A stretch of DNA of 64,000 bases from Coprinus comatus (taxonomy: Eukaryota > Basidiomycota > Agaricomycetes > Agaricales > Agaricaceae): positions 1 through 64,000 of the forward strand of contig JAWPGT010000098.1 of the NCBI GenBank assembly GCA_034638255.1. The letters run 5' to 3'. The notes under the pieces are model-generated. The model was given only the letters and a program-made list of their open reading frames with translations. It was not told the origin of the DNA and did not search any database. The translations under genes were made by a program, and so were the position numbers. Position 1 is the stretch's first letter; each line of letters begins with the position of its first letter. Below, piece after piece: positions 10,596 through 22,755 of the stretch.

Positions 10596-11140
10596 AAGAT
10601 ATAGAATTCTACTATACTGGGATATGACCTTTTACAATACTACAAATCCTACTACAGTATAGTACGAGTTGTACAAGTCTACTATAGTACGGTGGGTGTA
10701 GTAGAATTCTACTACAGTACAGTGCGAGTAGTAGGATTCTACTACAGTATAGTGTGGGTAGTAGAATTCTACTACAGTATAGTGACAGTTGTAGAATTCT
10801 TCAATCCTATAGTGTGAGTAGTAGGATTCTTCAATCCTATAGTGTGAGTAGTAGGATTCTACTACAGTATAGTATGGGTAGTAGAATTCTACTACAGTAT
10901 AGTGTGGGTAGTAGAATTCTACTACAGTATAGTGACAGTTGTAGAATTCTTCAATCCTATAGTGTGAGTAGTAGAATTCTACAACAGTATAGTAAGAGTA
11001 GTAGAATTCTTCAATCCTATAGTGAGAGTAGTAGAATCCTACTACAACATAGTGCAAGTAGTAGAATTTTACTATAGTATAGCATGTGTAGTAGAATTCT
11101 TCAATCTTATAGTGAGAGTAGTAGAATTTTACAATATAGC
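10596..11140. repeat. 30-bp palindromic satellite, about 17 units
   Basis: From 10641 to 11130 a 30-bp unit repeats in strict register, with GTAGAATTCT, GTAGGATTCT or a close variant ending each unit. A first diverged copy lies at 10601. Each unit centres on TAGTAGAATTCTACTA (a perfect 16-bp palindrome) or on the variant in which TCAATCCTATAGTG replaces the second arm, and these two unit types form higher-order blocks. It starts about 50 bp after the transposase stop. It also keeps a frame open on each strand, giving false Tyr-rich or Ser/Ile-rich proteins. Confidence 0.9.
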
Positions 11141-11195
11141 TGGATACAGCCCACTGTACCCAAAAATTACAACTAGTGGTATCCATTTGTAACCG

Positions 11196-12945
11196 CTTTT
11201 GGTTAATCCGCTACGTGGATCGTTGGTGAAGTTGGAGTAGATGACGAAGAGGAAGATGGTATAGAGGATAGGGAGAAGTCAGGAACATTGTTCATCTTTG
11301 CTTTTGAAAGACCCAGAAAGTAGCATTCGTCAAAATGAGCAGTTTCAGAGGTGATCACCTTTCAAGTTGTCAGATTGTAAAACTTCCAACCTTTGTAACC
11401 AGGTTCATAACCCAAGAAAATACACTTCTCCATATGAGGTTCAAGAGATGTATGCTTATCCTTTTGTATGAAAATGTAGGCAGTACATCCCCAGACTCAA
11501 AGGTGAGAGACGTCAGGTTTATGCTTGTAGAAGGCCTCAAATGGTGTGGTGTGAGGAAGTGGGAAAGTAGGAAGGTGATTCCAGACATGAACCATAGAGG
11601 CAATACATTTGCCCTAGAAAGAAGGAGGAAGACCAGATTCCGAGAGCATGGTGGTGATATGTTCACCCATTGTTTGATTTGTGCATTCGGCAAGACCATT
11701 TTGCTGAGGACGATTATGGGTAGAGTGCCTACGTTCAATACCACACCCCATAGTGAAGGAGCAAAAGGCATTGGACATGTATTCACCTCCCTTATCATCT
11801 TGAAGCACCTTGATCTTCACCCTGAGTTGGTTCTCCACCCATGCTTTGTAGTGTTTGAATGCTTCAAAAGCTTCAGACTTGGCCTTGAGTAATATAACAG
11901 ACTGAAATTGAGTAGCATCATCAATGAAGGTGATCCAATATTTGTAGCCTTGAGCAGTGGATGTAGGGAGAGGACCATGGAGATCAGAATGAATGAGGTC
12001 AAGTGGAGAACAAGTATGATGGGTAGAGGGAGGAAATGTGGTTGAGTGCATCTTTCCAGCAAGGCAGGGTTCACAAACAGGATCAGGAAGAGTGTTAGAT
12101 TCAAGAGAAAGACCAGTAACCAGGTCTTGAGCAATCATCTTCTTCACATCTGAGTAATTATGATGGATAAATCATCTGTGCCAGAGGGAGAGATCAAGAG
12201 GGAGTGTAGAGGTGGAAAAAGCGCTCTCAGAAGCGATAACAGAGCTATTAAGATGAGTAGAGTTGGAGGAATTAATGGTAGCAGTGAAGAGAGTTGTTCT
12301 AGATCTTCTGAAAGCCAGGGAGTGAGAAGAGATGTTAATATTGAATCCCTTGTGTCGAGCTAGGTATAGGCAAGCCAGGAGGTTACTTCCAAGATCAGGA
12401 ACATGTAAAACCCTCGAAAATTCGACCACTCTAGCCTTCTTTCCCTTCAAGATAGGTTCAAACATGACAGAACCCATTCCAACAGCATAAACAATAGAAT
12501 CATCAGCCAAGCGGACAGGGATATTTACAGGGGTGTAATCCTTAATCCAATGACGATGGGGAGTCATGTGTGAAGTAGCACCAGTGTCTACAAGCCATTG
12601 GAAGCCTACATGGAACTGGAGAGGGTTGGAGAGAGAATGGGTAGATGTTGCACTGCCAGCAAACTCGGTGATGATAGAGTTTGCTTCATTGCATATAACT
12701 TTGGGTGTCGATAGCAAGGATGGTAATAAATGTATGTATGAGGTTTGGTGTGAATCGGACTGTCGGTTCGCGAGATATTGAGCTTTTGTTCTTGCCTTCT
12801 CAAAACTGAAGCAGGAGACCTGAGAGTAGCCTGTAACTCCGCAAAATTCGCATTTTGTGGTTGGAAAAGTGGCCTGAGGTAGAGCTGAAGGTTTAGGAGG
12901 AAGGGAAGGATGCCCTGAGAGCGAGTGATGTGTTCTGAAAGCCAT
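11196..12945 (-). pseudogene. Ty1/copia Gag-Pol fragment, disabled by stops
   Basis: Read on the minus strand, this holds a zinc knuckle (CEFCGVTGYSQVSC, with Tyr in place of the usual His), the aspartic protease motif WLVDTGATSHM, the GAG-pre-integrase motif LWHR, and an integrase core with Asp in HSDLHGP, Asp in LQDDKGGEY and Glu in RPQQNGLAE. Past the integrase the reading continues through VWNHLPT and FLGYEPGYKGW to a stop at 11196-11198. In-frame stops interrupt it at about 12170, 11612, 11505 and 11365. Where the expected residue is known from the family they replace Arg (CGA to TGA) or Trp (TGG to TAG). Reverse transcriptase and RNase H are missing, as is most of Gag. Confidence 0.88.
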
Positions 12946-13204
12946 AAAGTTGTTGTAGAATAGTGAAAAGAGTGGAATATGTGAATAAATAACGTGTTTC
13001 TTGAAGTCCTAAAGCATGGGGCCCATAACCTGTAAGCGCAGGATCGTAGAGGACGATGAGACGAGCACAATGACGAAGGAATAGAAGGAAACTGATAAGA
13101 AATGACTGAGATAGAACACAAACACTGCAGACACTTGTATTAGACTAGAGAGTCTTCATGTGTCTGCAGGACGCTTCAGTAACATGTGATGTGACATTGT
13201 GATG
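12946..13204 (-). other. Possible copia 5' LTR or leader remnant
   Basis: The segment lies between the Gag start of the copia fragment and the point where the Ty3/gypsy RNase H reading ends. It contains a 20-bp inverted repeat, TGTGACATTGTGATGTCACA, at 13190-13209, whose arms start TG and end CA as LTR tips do. No second LTR copy was found, so this is only a suggestion. Confidence 0.3.
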
Positions 13205-15974
13205 TCACAGAAAGCAGAAACAATCTACAAGTCCAGAACTCCAAAGAGAATATCCAACCACAACTCTTCTAACCTCAACCAACAATAAGTACTGACCTTG
13301 GGGACTGTCTAGAGCATTCCTGACAGAACCATCGAAAATGTACTCCAAACAGAATATCTCAATGTTGCAGCATGGTCTCAAGGCCAGCAAGCATCTCAAT
13401 CTCATGTACAGGGTAGTGCTGCTGAGCAGGCTTCAATTTTGCTGAGAAGAATGCTGTGACTTTAGCTGTTTTCCAGTCTTCTCCTTGACTGATGACTCCA
13501 GCAATACCAGTCACACATCCATTGGTTATAACATTTACTGGAGGTGCATTTTTTGCATAATCGAGAGGTTTTCTAAAGTGATTGCGACAACACAGAGCAA
13601 GGTCTTTAATCTCTTGAAAGGCTCATTGGTGAGTATGTTCCTACTGAAAAGGTATTGTGTTTCCTGTTAACAAGTGCAAGATACCCATAGGGATGCATAC
13701 ACAATCAATATCATCAGCCAGATATCCTGCCGATCCTAGGAATCCTCATAGGAGATCTCTCATGGTAGGTGTTTTCCACTTGTACAGAGCATCTACCTTA
13801 TCAGGATCCATCTTTATTCCTTCACTAAATACCATCCTTCCCAGTACTTTAACCTTGTCACAGAGCAATCTAATTTTATGAGGACTAATATAGAATTTTT
13901 CATGTTCGAGGGTATCAATGATAATGATTATGTGGTGAACATGATCTTCAATAGTCTGGGTAGTGATGAAAAGGTTGTCCAAGAAGTTGTTAATGAATCT
14001 GCCTAGGTAAGCTCCAAAGATATGATTAAGTATCATCTGGAATGTAGCAGAGGCATTACAGTCTCCTTATTGCATTACCAGACTAACCATAGTCCCACTA
14101 GGTGTATTCATAGCAGTCCTATCTACATGCTTGGGAATAACACAAATCTGTTTATAGGCATCAGAAAGGTCGATGACTGATTTATACTTGGCCTGAGCAA
14201 GTTTCGTCAGAATGGTCTCTATATCAGGTAAAGGTGAGGATAGCTTTCTTGTATTTTGATTTCATTCTCTGAGGTCTACCACCATTCGCAGCTTAGGAGG
14301 TTTGCCTTTCTTCTCCACCTTAGGGATGAGGAGCATAGGAACTGCATTTCTAATGGGTTTCAACTGCCATCTACCTGACTTTGTGTACACATTCTTCTTC
14401 TGGACCCAAAGATTGGCTAAGGAATCAGGACACTTTGAGGCTCACCATGAGTAAGTCTTATCAAGTTCTATCAAAGGAATTTCATGGTTAATCTCTCTAA
14501 GTGGGGGAAGAGGAGTGTCTACTACTGTCTTGCAAATTTTCTTAGCATATTCCATTAATTCAGACCTCATCTTTTCAATGCTCTTTTCTCCTATATCCAC
14601 AGCTTTTGCAGACACTTTGGTTACCCAATCCCCAGACATGATTAGAGGTCAATCACACCCAATGATTAATGCGGGAGGGTTAAGAGCAATGTTAGCTTGG
14701 TGTTGTCACAGGAAAGGTGTACCCAGGATGAGATCATAATTAGCTAAGTTCATTATATCAAAATATCTTTTGTAATTGATTGTTTGATATTGGAATCGTA
14801 CTTTAGTACCATAGTTGACTTTAGTGCGAGAACCTGCAGCAGCCAAAGTTACATTTATTGGATCATAAAATTCACTTTTCTTTACGCAAAGCTGGTCAGC
14901 TAGATTCCCTGACATGAAGTCACCTAGAGAGCCCAAATCAGCTAATGCACAAGCAGGATAACCATTAATGTGGACAACAACTACTATGGGTCTTGGAACG
15001 AGGCAAGTTTTCTCTTTTCTTGAGGATGCATTTCTCTCAAGTGCACCATAAGTGCCTTGTTCAATCTGCTTACTTCCCTTCTTCACAGTGAAAAGTTCAA
15101 GTTTTGATTCTCCTGGGTCATCTTCAGTCTGGTCCCATTCAAAAAAATGAACTTCATCATCATTGTTTTCCTGTTCTCTATTTCTTAATTTATCCAAATG
15201 TTTGTATATCTTCGTCTTAGTGTAGTTAACCAGATCAAAGTTAGGATTTAGTAAGAGATCTCAATTAATATCAATCCTATATCCATAATGATTGTCTATG
15301 ATAGTATAGATTTCTTCATTTACTTCTACAACATCAAATTGCCTATCATTTAAATAGACTCTAGGGTATCCCATGGAATTGATATTGAAACATGTGTTCA
15401 AGATCCATGATGCATTTTCTGATAACAGACACATCCAAGTGGTACTGATATGCTTCTCAAATATCCCAGCCATGTGTCTTTCAGGAACTTGACAGCGAAG
15501 GTGGTCACTGAGTTTTAATGCAAAGTATCTGGCCATAGAGACAGGTTCCCAGTCATGAACATACTGTTTCTTTATTCTCACTTTGAAGTCGAAACAGTCA
15601 TTGTAAATGGTATAGAATTCCTCAGACCTATTTTTAACACAGAAACATGAGTTGTTGAATAAATGAAGTACTTCAAGATTTCAAGGTTGACTGGTATAGG
15701 GAACATAATGATAGAGAATAGCACTCAACCAAGCGAGGTAGGGGTCACCTATTCGAGAGGATGCAGATGTCAGTTCTCCCCACCGGAACTTCTTCCACTT
15801 CAGAACATCTTTGTAGAGATAAATTATCCCTTTGTAATAACTGGATAATGAAGAGAACCAGGGGTATGGATCATAAGAGGTTATCTGCCCTGAAGCTTCC
15901 ACTTGTTTAATCCAATCATGAAACTTCCGAGTTTTATCCCTATTGTTTGCTTCGACAGTGAGGTGAGCAAGTCT
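13205..15974 (-). pseudogene. Ty3/gypsy Pol remnant: protease, RT, partial RNase H
   Basis: Minus-strand reading gives, in order, a linker, an aspartic protease (ALADLGSLGDFMSG near 14925, with the usual DSG or DTG changed to DLG), reverse transcriptase (PMLLIPK, LRMVVDLRE, SVIDLSDAYKQI, FLDNLFI in place of a xxDD box) and the start of RNase H (NGCVTGIAGVISQ, AKLKPAQQHYPVHEIEML). Reading stops near 13205, before integrase. At least seven in-frame stops occur (for example near 15262, 14705, 14440, 14258 and 14070), most explained by C-to-T or G-to-A changes. The catalytic box has DN in place of DD. Clearly non-functional. Confidence 0.88.
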
Positions 15975-18416
15975 TCAAACTTCACGATCTGTTAAGCCAG
16001 AACCAAGATTGTCGATCAAATACTCATTTACTGATCTATAGCTAGACTGATAGGGTAACTCTTCATCCTCAAAGTCTTCCTGAAGGTGCAACAACACCTC
16101 CAAGCTACTAGGGAGAGAATCGTCGGAGTCTTCATTAGAATCCCTATTTCTGTTCACAGTTATCATCCCTACTGAGATTTCTTTAAGGTGTTTTGTAGTG
16201 TCCGCAAGTTCTTGCAGACTATCTGGGTTTTCATCAATTGCGGCAAGTTCAATATTATTATTTGAGTACCCAGGAGGTCTTTTAGAGGAGGAAGACGAAA
16301 CCTTGTTCCTCTCAGGACAGCGATTGGCCATATGCCCAGTCTCTTTACAGAAGAAACATTTTCCTTGCTCCTTAAGGCGGTTTCTCTCTTCATCAGACAT
16401 CTTGGGCTTATTGCTCTTGTTGTTATTAGATTTAAATCTACTACCTCTGCTGCTTGAACCCTCTGTGTTTCTGCTGGTGTTTGATTTCTGGTTATTCTTC
16501 AAGCTACTGTTTTTGGTAAAATTTCCTTTGCCTCCTTTCCCTTTAAATCCCTTCTTTCTTCCATGGTGTTTGTCTGACTTAGCATGGTCTCTGTCTTTAT
16601 TCTTTTTCTTTTTCTTCATTTCATAAACAACAGAGTCTGCTATCTCGTTGAGCTCAGCCGATCTGAGAATATCTCTGAAGGAGGAGATATCTGGATTAAG
16701 TTTGTCTTTCCAGAGTGCACGTTGCAATCCTGGGTGTAATCCGTCCCATAACTTATTGACCTTAGCTCATTTATCGGTCGTCCCTACAGTCAGAAAGAGT
16801 TCATTTAACTCAGACACATACTCTTTAACTGAGCGACTGCCTTGGTCCACCATTTCCAATTTCTTTCTTTGAAGTGATCGGAAGTTTGCAGGGAAACAAT
16901 AATTAAAAAGTTCGGTGAAGAATTTCTCCAAAGACCACTTTTTGGGCCTTAAAGCAACTTCACAGGTATAGAAGGTGTATGCCTTATCAGTCAAGAAGTT
17001 AGAAATAATGGAAACCTGTCTATCCTTAGGCACTCGACCATCAACGACATAATCTGTTGCCTGGGTAACAAATCGATGGAACACCTGAGTTTTGGCTTCA
17101 CCATTATATTTCTCAGGTGGGATAGGTTGAAGAAGTGACCTTTTGTGAAAACTAGTGGATTTATGATGAGACTTCCTTGCTTTATGGTCACGCTTGGTTG
17201 GCACACCATCGTCACTTGAATCAGAGTCAGAGTCCAATTCATCTGAAGACTCATCTGAAGATTCCTCGTCGCTTGGATCAGAAGAGGATTCCTCCTCATC
17301 AGAAGAACTAGAATCATCTTCATCTGAGGATGAATTTTCGGAGTCAGAGGAGCTTTCCTCATCCGAGGATGAACCATCGGTATCATTTTTTCTGTTTCGA
17401 GGTCGAATTGTAGATCCTCTCCTGAACCGGGCTCTCTTATCCGGTTTACTTTTCCTAACTCGTTTGAGAGCTCTGCCCAGGTAGCTGGAAGGAACAATCT
17501 GATTAGACGGAAGGAGACTCTTTTCTACTTGGTCGAATTTCTTGTCTTTCTTAGTTTTTTCTTCTTTTCTGTTGGATTTATTCTGTATGAGTTCTTTAAT
17601 ATTATTCTGCAACTTTTCAGAAATCGGAATGGATAAACGACGGTTATTTTTCGCCTTCTTCGAAGGACGCTTAGAAACTGAAGAGCTCCGATCAGCTCTC
17701 TTCTTCAAGGTAGGAGATTCAAACTCCTCTCTTTGCCTACTGGAGTGCACGTCTGCTAACTCTCTTCTTTTCAACTCGGCAAATTCCTTGAGGGCTTTCT
17801 CTTGATCACTAATGATGACCTCTTCGTCATTCAGATCAAGATTGCCCCAATTCTTAGGGTCCAGACCTTTTCCTTTACTTTTGAAATCAAATCTCTCAGT
17901 TGAGGAGTCCGAATCACTATTGTTACTATGCATATTTTCATTCCTTTTACGGATTAACTCGAGTTCTTCTGCTGTCATATGTGCGGCAGCAACACCAATG
18001 GTATTAATTTGTTCTTCAGTCAATGACCTGTCGCATCCAGATTGATTACACAATAAGGATTGAGAACGTTCACTACTGACTTCGAGATTTTCGATCTCAC
18101 TCTCAGGGTACCTAGTGGGATCTTCTATCTCATTAGGAGCTTCATCTCCTTTGTTTATTATATCAAGGTCTACTACATTCTTTGAATTACAGACGTCATC
18201 AATGTCCGGTGGCCCATCATGGTTGGCAATATTATAGTCATCGGGATTCTCTTTGTCATCATCAGGGTTGTCATCAGAAGGTGAGTTGACTACCACAGAA
18301 TGGCTAGTAGCCTTACTCGACCTACCGAGTTTGACGATGTTAGAGGAGGTGAGGAATTTACCTTGGGTTCCCTTTAGACTAGACGGGTTACGGCTGCGAA
18401 GTGCGTAGGAAGACAT
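15975..18416 (-). CDS. Ty3/gypsy Gag, split by one stop
   Basis: The ATG at 18416 opens a 549-residue frame to a TGA at 16767; the same frame then runs on for about 260 residues to 15975. The first part has an acidic Ser/Asp/Glu-rich region (encoded near 17200-17380), a basic region, and the retrotransposon Gag domain (PIPPEKYNGEAKTQVFHRF to KEYVSELNELF). The second part has a Lys-rich tract and a CCHC knuckle, CFFCKETGHMANRC. The TGA falls where the family usually has Arg or Trp, which fits a C-to-T change. The frame is open further upstream to 18596, but that part lies in the LTR or leader, so 18416 is the likely start. The structural protein would lack its knuckle as it stands. Confidence 0.85.
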
Positions 18417-18803
18417 GTTGTAGAGAGGTTGTACCTGAGTCGAGACTAGGAGTTGCCGGTTGATCAGACCAGATTGAGTCCAGGAAACGAGGTACGAGAG
18501 CGATGAGCTAGAGCTAGAGCTAGATAAAGCGAGTGTTGTGGAACACTTAAAAATATGTGGCCCTAGCGTGACTATTAGATAATCACGGTAGAACACACGA
18601 AGCTTTCACGAAGTCTTGTCAAGAACGAATAAGTGTTCAAAACGGTATGATTCGAAAAGCCTGAAACTACAAACACGAGAGTACAAGCTTTATATACGAG
18701 ATGGTTTGTTTGTACGGTAAATAAAGGAGAGAACGCATGGTCAAACAAATATAAGATAAGAAATCAAGGGTATAGTCACGTGGACATAAGTGAATCGCTA
18801 CAG
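18417..18803 (-). promoter_or_regulatory. Putative 5' LTR and leader of the Ty3/gypsy element
   Basis: Upstream of Gag on the minus strand there is a TATA-like TATATAAAGC (complement of 18687-18696), and a possible LTR tip TGTAGCGATTC starting at about 18803. No matching 3' LTR is in the window, so the limits are guesses. Confidence 0.4.
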
Positions 18804-18877
18804 TGCGTACTCCCCACTCAGCACTGTTCGTCGCCACCATCTCCATTTCACACCGTTACTCTCCATTGCATTTCATT

Positions 18878-20250
18878 ATGGACATAGACAGTACCCCGGG
18901 CTCACGCATTGTAGACCTCGGCCGTTCGCATACCAAGGAACGTGTTCAAGCGGTTGACCCCAACGAAGGCCGCTGCCTGGTCGAGAATTGTAGTCCAACT
19001 CGCGCCGTGGAATACTGTCATCTTATACCACGAAAGCTCTGGCGAAGCTCAAGTTTGGTATATGGCTCCAACACAATCAACAGCTTTAGTCTTGATCTTA
19101 CCGTTCATCCATTAGCTCAGTTCGCTCGAGTGGCACTGGAATATGCGAGCCAATATCCTAAATCTCGACACTCGTCGCAATGTCTTCCCCGGTAGGTATC
19201 CATTTGCGCTGCTGAGACCTGCTCTTCTTTACGTTCAAGCAGCTGGCGCTTCAGTTCATCACATGTTTGACACTGGTCGATGGTTGCTTTTACCCGAAGA
19301 CGCCATTGTCCAGCAATACTATGACGCTCTTCACCCACTCCTCAAAGCAGCAACGAGACAACAATTTCCAAACATTCCTGTAAGTTTGGGGGGTATTGGC
19401 ACCATTCTCATATTGAGAAACTCTTTTCAAGGATCGTAACGATTTCCAATATCGTCTTATACCTATCAAGGATATGGAAGGTATAGCCTTCACGCGCCAG
19501 GATGCCACTGGCGCTCCTCCAGTCCACCACGATTTTGTCACCCACCTCTATCCCTATGATACCCTCCCCGTTTTGGTCAGCCACATCCACCCAAAGTTTG
19601 TCATCGTCGCAGCGGGTATCCAGCTGTCGACTTCGCCGGCGGATAGAGTTGTGGCTCTCGCGAACTCGTTCCCCCTTCTGTTCAAAATCAGGGCCCTGTA
19701 TGTGGCCTGGACGGAACTCGTTCCTCAGAACTCGGCGGAGGACGGTTCCTTTTGGCCCCCGTACAAACCCCCCGACGATGATGACGACGACGAAGATGAT
19801 GAAAGTGACGATCCTAAGGACAAAGATCACAACGATGCAGTAACTGAGAAAGGACGCTACCGTGGTGGAACTCGAAAGAGAGCTAGGGAAGAGTCTCCAA
19901 CTAGAAATCCCCCCCGCACTCGAGCTGCCAACCGGCAACCTAGTGAGGCAGACGGATCTGAGGAAATCCGGGACAGTGATTATGGCGCTGCGATGTCCGA
20001 GAAGGGACGCTACACCGGTGGATATCGAAGGAGAAAGCAGAACCAGCACAAGATGGCAGGGGAACAACTGTCGGCTTCTGGAAAGCGAAAGCGGTCCTGC
20101 GGCCTTTCCCAAGCGACGGTCGTCGAGCACACCCGTAAAGTCGGTAAGATGGAGTGGAGCGGAGATGCCTTGCTCAGCTGGTCCAGCCAGGTTCTCCCTG
20201 AGGAGGCGGCGGATCTTGTCGACGTAACCGCTTTGAAATCGGAAATGTAG
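18878..20250 (+). CDS. HNH-nuclease-domain protein
   Basis: Exons 18878-19057, 19131-19191, 19243-19379 and 19432-20250 give an intact 398-residue protein. The first ATG of the frame is 18878. The N-terminal half matches the fungal HNH type: DPNEGRCLVENC, then AVEYCHLIPRKL (the His of the beta-beta-alpha metal motif), then NLDTRRNVFPAGASVHHMFDTGRW (Asn and His). HNH enzymes cut nucleic acid; many basidiomycetes carry dozens of such genes with unknown roles. The C-terminal half is low complexity: an Asp/Glu run (DDDDDDEDDESDD, about residues 240-255) and two copies of a basic EKGRYxGG motif about 60 residues apart. It starts 75 bp from the putative gypsy LTR, so its promoter may overlap the LTR. 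It could be a domesticated or element-linked gene, but nothing proves that. Confidence 0.82.
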
Positions 20251-22559
20251 ACGTTGGTGATGCACCAGTCCCTGTTCAAATCTGACGCCTGCTCACTGAC
20301 ATGGAGGTTCAATGTGTATGTCCGTCTGTAACCGTTTCTGTTAAATATATGGTAACAGCATATTCAAGAACTTGAATGATGCAATACAAAAATAACAATG
20401 ATATCCTTTACACTGACACAGATTCAATTACTGGGTTCTGTGCTACTAATCTGATTGAGAACAAAAGGGTAAACTCACGCTTACTGAATAATTCAGTCGC
20501 TGGACCAGTGTCCTTACGCCGATCACTGGGTCCGTTTGCATTTGGCTGCTTTATGCGCTTGATGAATTAGTGGGTATTCCAGTCATTGGTACTTACGACG
20601 TCCAGGAATACTTGAATGGCATATTTCTGACGGCCACGCAGTCTTATATTACGAGTACTTCACATGTGAGGACCAATACAGAGAGGAACGAGGAATCGTC
20701 ACCAACCCGCATAATCGACATTCGTCCTCAGATTCTTCCCATATATCGTCTAATCGTACATGTTGACATCCAGAAGAGTCTCTTTACATAAATCGGGAGA
20801 CCGAATAACACCCGTCAATAGAATTGTTCTTATTCATATAGCTGGAACTTCGCCATAGAGGAAACTAAGTGCGTACATAATATGCATGCAAGAGGCTGAT
20901 GTTTCTAGGTTTCTGCCATCTGGTTTCTGATACTTACACACATACATACATACGTACAAACCTTCGGAAAACTTGATCTATCTCAGATTCGAGATTCCAG
21001 AAGTTCCCCCCGGATTTTTTAACACAATTAGGTTATAAAGAGTACAACTAACCGGCGAATACAATCTTCGTTTTATTTTTTATCCTCTACTTCGGGACCT
21101 ATAAATTGCCATCAACGGTCACAATACCCCTTAGTCAGGAATCAGAATAGAGTTGCCACTACTGTGGTACTGATACTAAACTTTTTATGAACTCCGAGCT
21201 AGAAAATCTAGAATGATGAGCTTATTTTGTTGGGGGGACAATCGTCCAAGTCAGACAGAATACATGTAAACAATTTGACGGACACTGAGCATGATGCTAC
21301 AGTAGACAGTGGTGTATAATATATTCTTCTGTCAATGGTTATAAACACTTCACATAAATACATAGCACCAATCCATCCATCTTATCTATCCCCAACGCTA
21401 GGGTTGTTTGTTTTTGCGAGAACAAGGGTTCCAAAACCGAGGTCAATGCTTCCATCACTGATATAAAGACTTCTAGCGCGAGGGGGGGGGAAAGTGCCGG
21501 TGACAAGTATTCCAAGAAACTGTCCTCGAGATCATACATTTGCATGATGATCAACGTTCAACATTTTTCCCTAGATCATGTAGTCTAACGACATTTAGAC
21601 ACAGTTACAGTTGTCGGCGGAGCACGCGTGTATGATCGAAAAGAAGGGGTTTTATTTTAAGACTAAGATTCATGCATGTGTCGTTCTGTATGAACTTGGG
21701 AATAGATGTTCTCTGGTTATTTTTGCAATCGTGTGAATTTTGGGGACCACTCATCGTGAAAATTGCGTATGCGCAAGTACGTATAGAAGTGCTATATATA
21801 CAGTAGATCCTTCATCGAACCGTGAAACTTCAAGCAAACCAATTCCAGAGAAAAAACATATGTACAGTATTTTTAGTGTAGGTATACACATTCCATCGAT
21901 ATCGATCTATTGAAACCCGGAATAGACGGATGGACTACGTCAGGACAGGATTACAAAACCTAGACCATTAGAGTATGAGAAAAGAGACCGAAAGAAAAAT
22001 GGATTTTGTTAAATGATAAGTAAAAACAAGCGTGAATAATGCACTGTCTGTTGATTTGTACGTGACATTTCGAAACACAAAAGCAAACCCTAAGAGTGCA
22101 ATGAATAGAGAATGAAACATTGAGCAGATGAAATAGAAAAGGGAAATGGGCTGATGTAAGTACGAGTAAAAGTATCAACGAAAATGGATAAAGCAAAATG
22201 ACCGTGGTTCAGAACGTTCTAAGTTATGCACAGGGAAAAGACAGTGGGAGAGCTGAAACATCCAGATGCTTCATACACATAATTTCGAAAATAAATGGAA
22301 TATCAACGACAGAAGTAGGCAAGTAAATGAGGGATGATGGTGTTACACATTCGACCAAGACATCCAATCAGATCCTTAACCAATAACGTGGATAGGAGAA
22401 ATAAGTTCGAGAAAATAGATGCGGAGAGGAAAATGAGTGTTGATGAGATGAGAGAATCCGAATGAATGAATGAATGTGATCCAAGTTGAGTGAAAATAAA
22501 ACAAGCCGAAAAGAACGTAGAAAGGTGCAAGGAGTCAAGCTGAAGGAATGTAATTTGGG
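20251..22559. other. Intergenic stretch, 2.3 kb
   Basis: No intact gene was found. A 64-codon frame at 20376-20570 contains ILYTDTDSI, which looks like the metal-binding motif of family B DNA polymerases. A short CATA microsatellite lies near 20937-20957. The part next to 22560 is probably 3' flank of the minus-strand gene at 23013-24870. Confidence 0.5.
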
Positions 22560-22755
22560 CTAGATAGATATCGACGAAGTGCTGGAGCGCCTAGAACAGA
22601 TACAAATGCCAATGGAACACAATTCAAAGGCAATCATGAGCTGGCCTTCTCTTGTCAAATATAGAACATTTGAAAGTGATTGGACAAGATATACGGTTGA
22701 GGTAAGGACGCATTGGATCTGAGAAAAAAGACACAGGTAGGCAGCATTAAGGGCA

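Noticed and set aside
10596..11140. CRISPR-like array
   Set aside because: There are no unique spacers; units are contiguous near-identical 30-bp repeats in a eukaryotic genome.
10632..11186. Long open frames over the satellite (Tyr/His-rich on minus, Ser/Arg/Ile/Leu-rich on plus)
   Set aside because: They arise because a 30-bp repeat without stops stays open; there is no start context, splice signal or known motif.
17194..17484. Ser/Glu-rich plus-strand protein opposite Gag
   Set aside because: It is the antisense reading of the Gag acidic Ser/Asp stretch.
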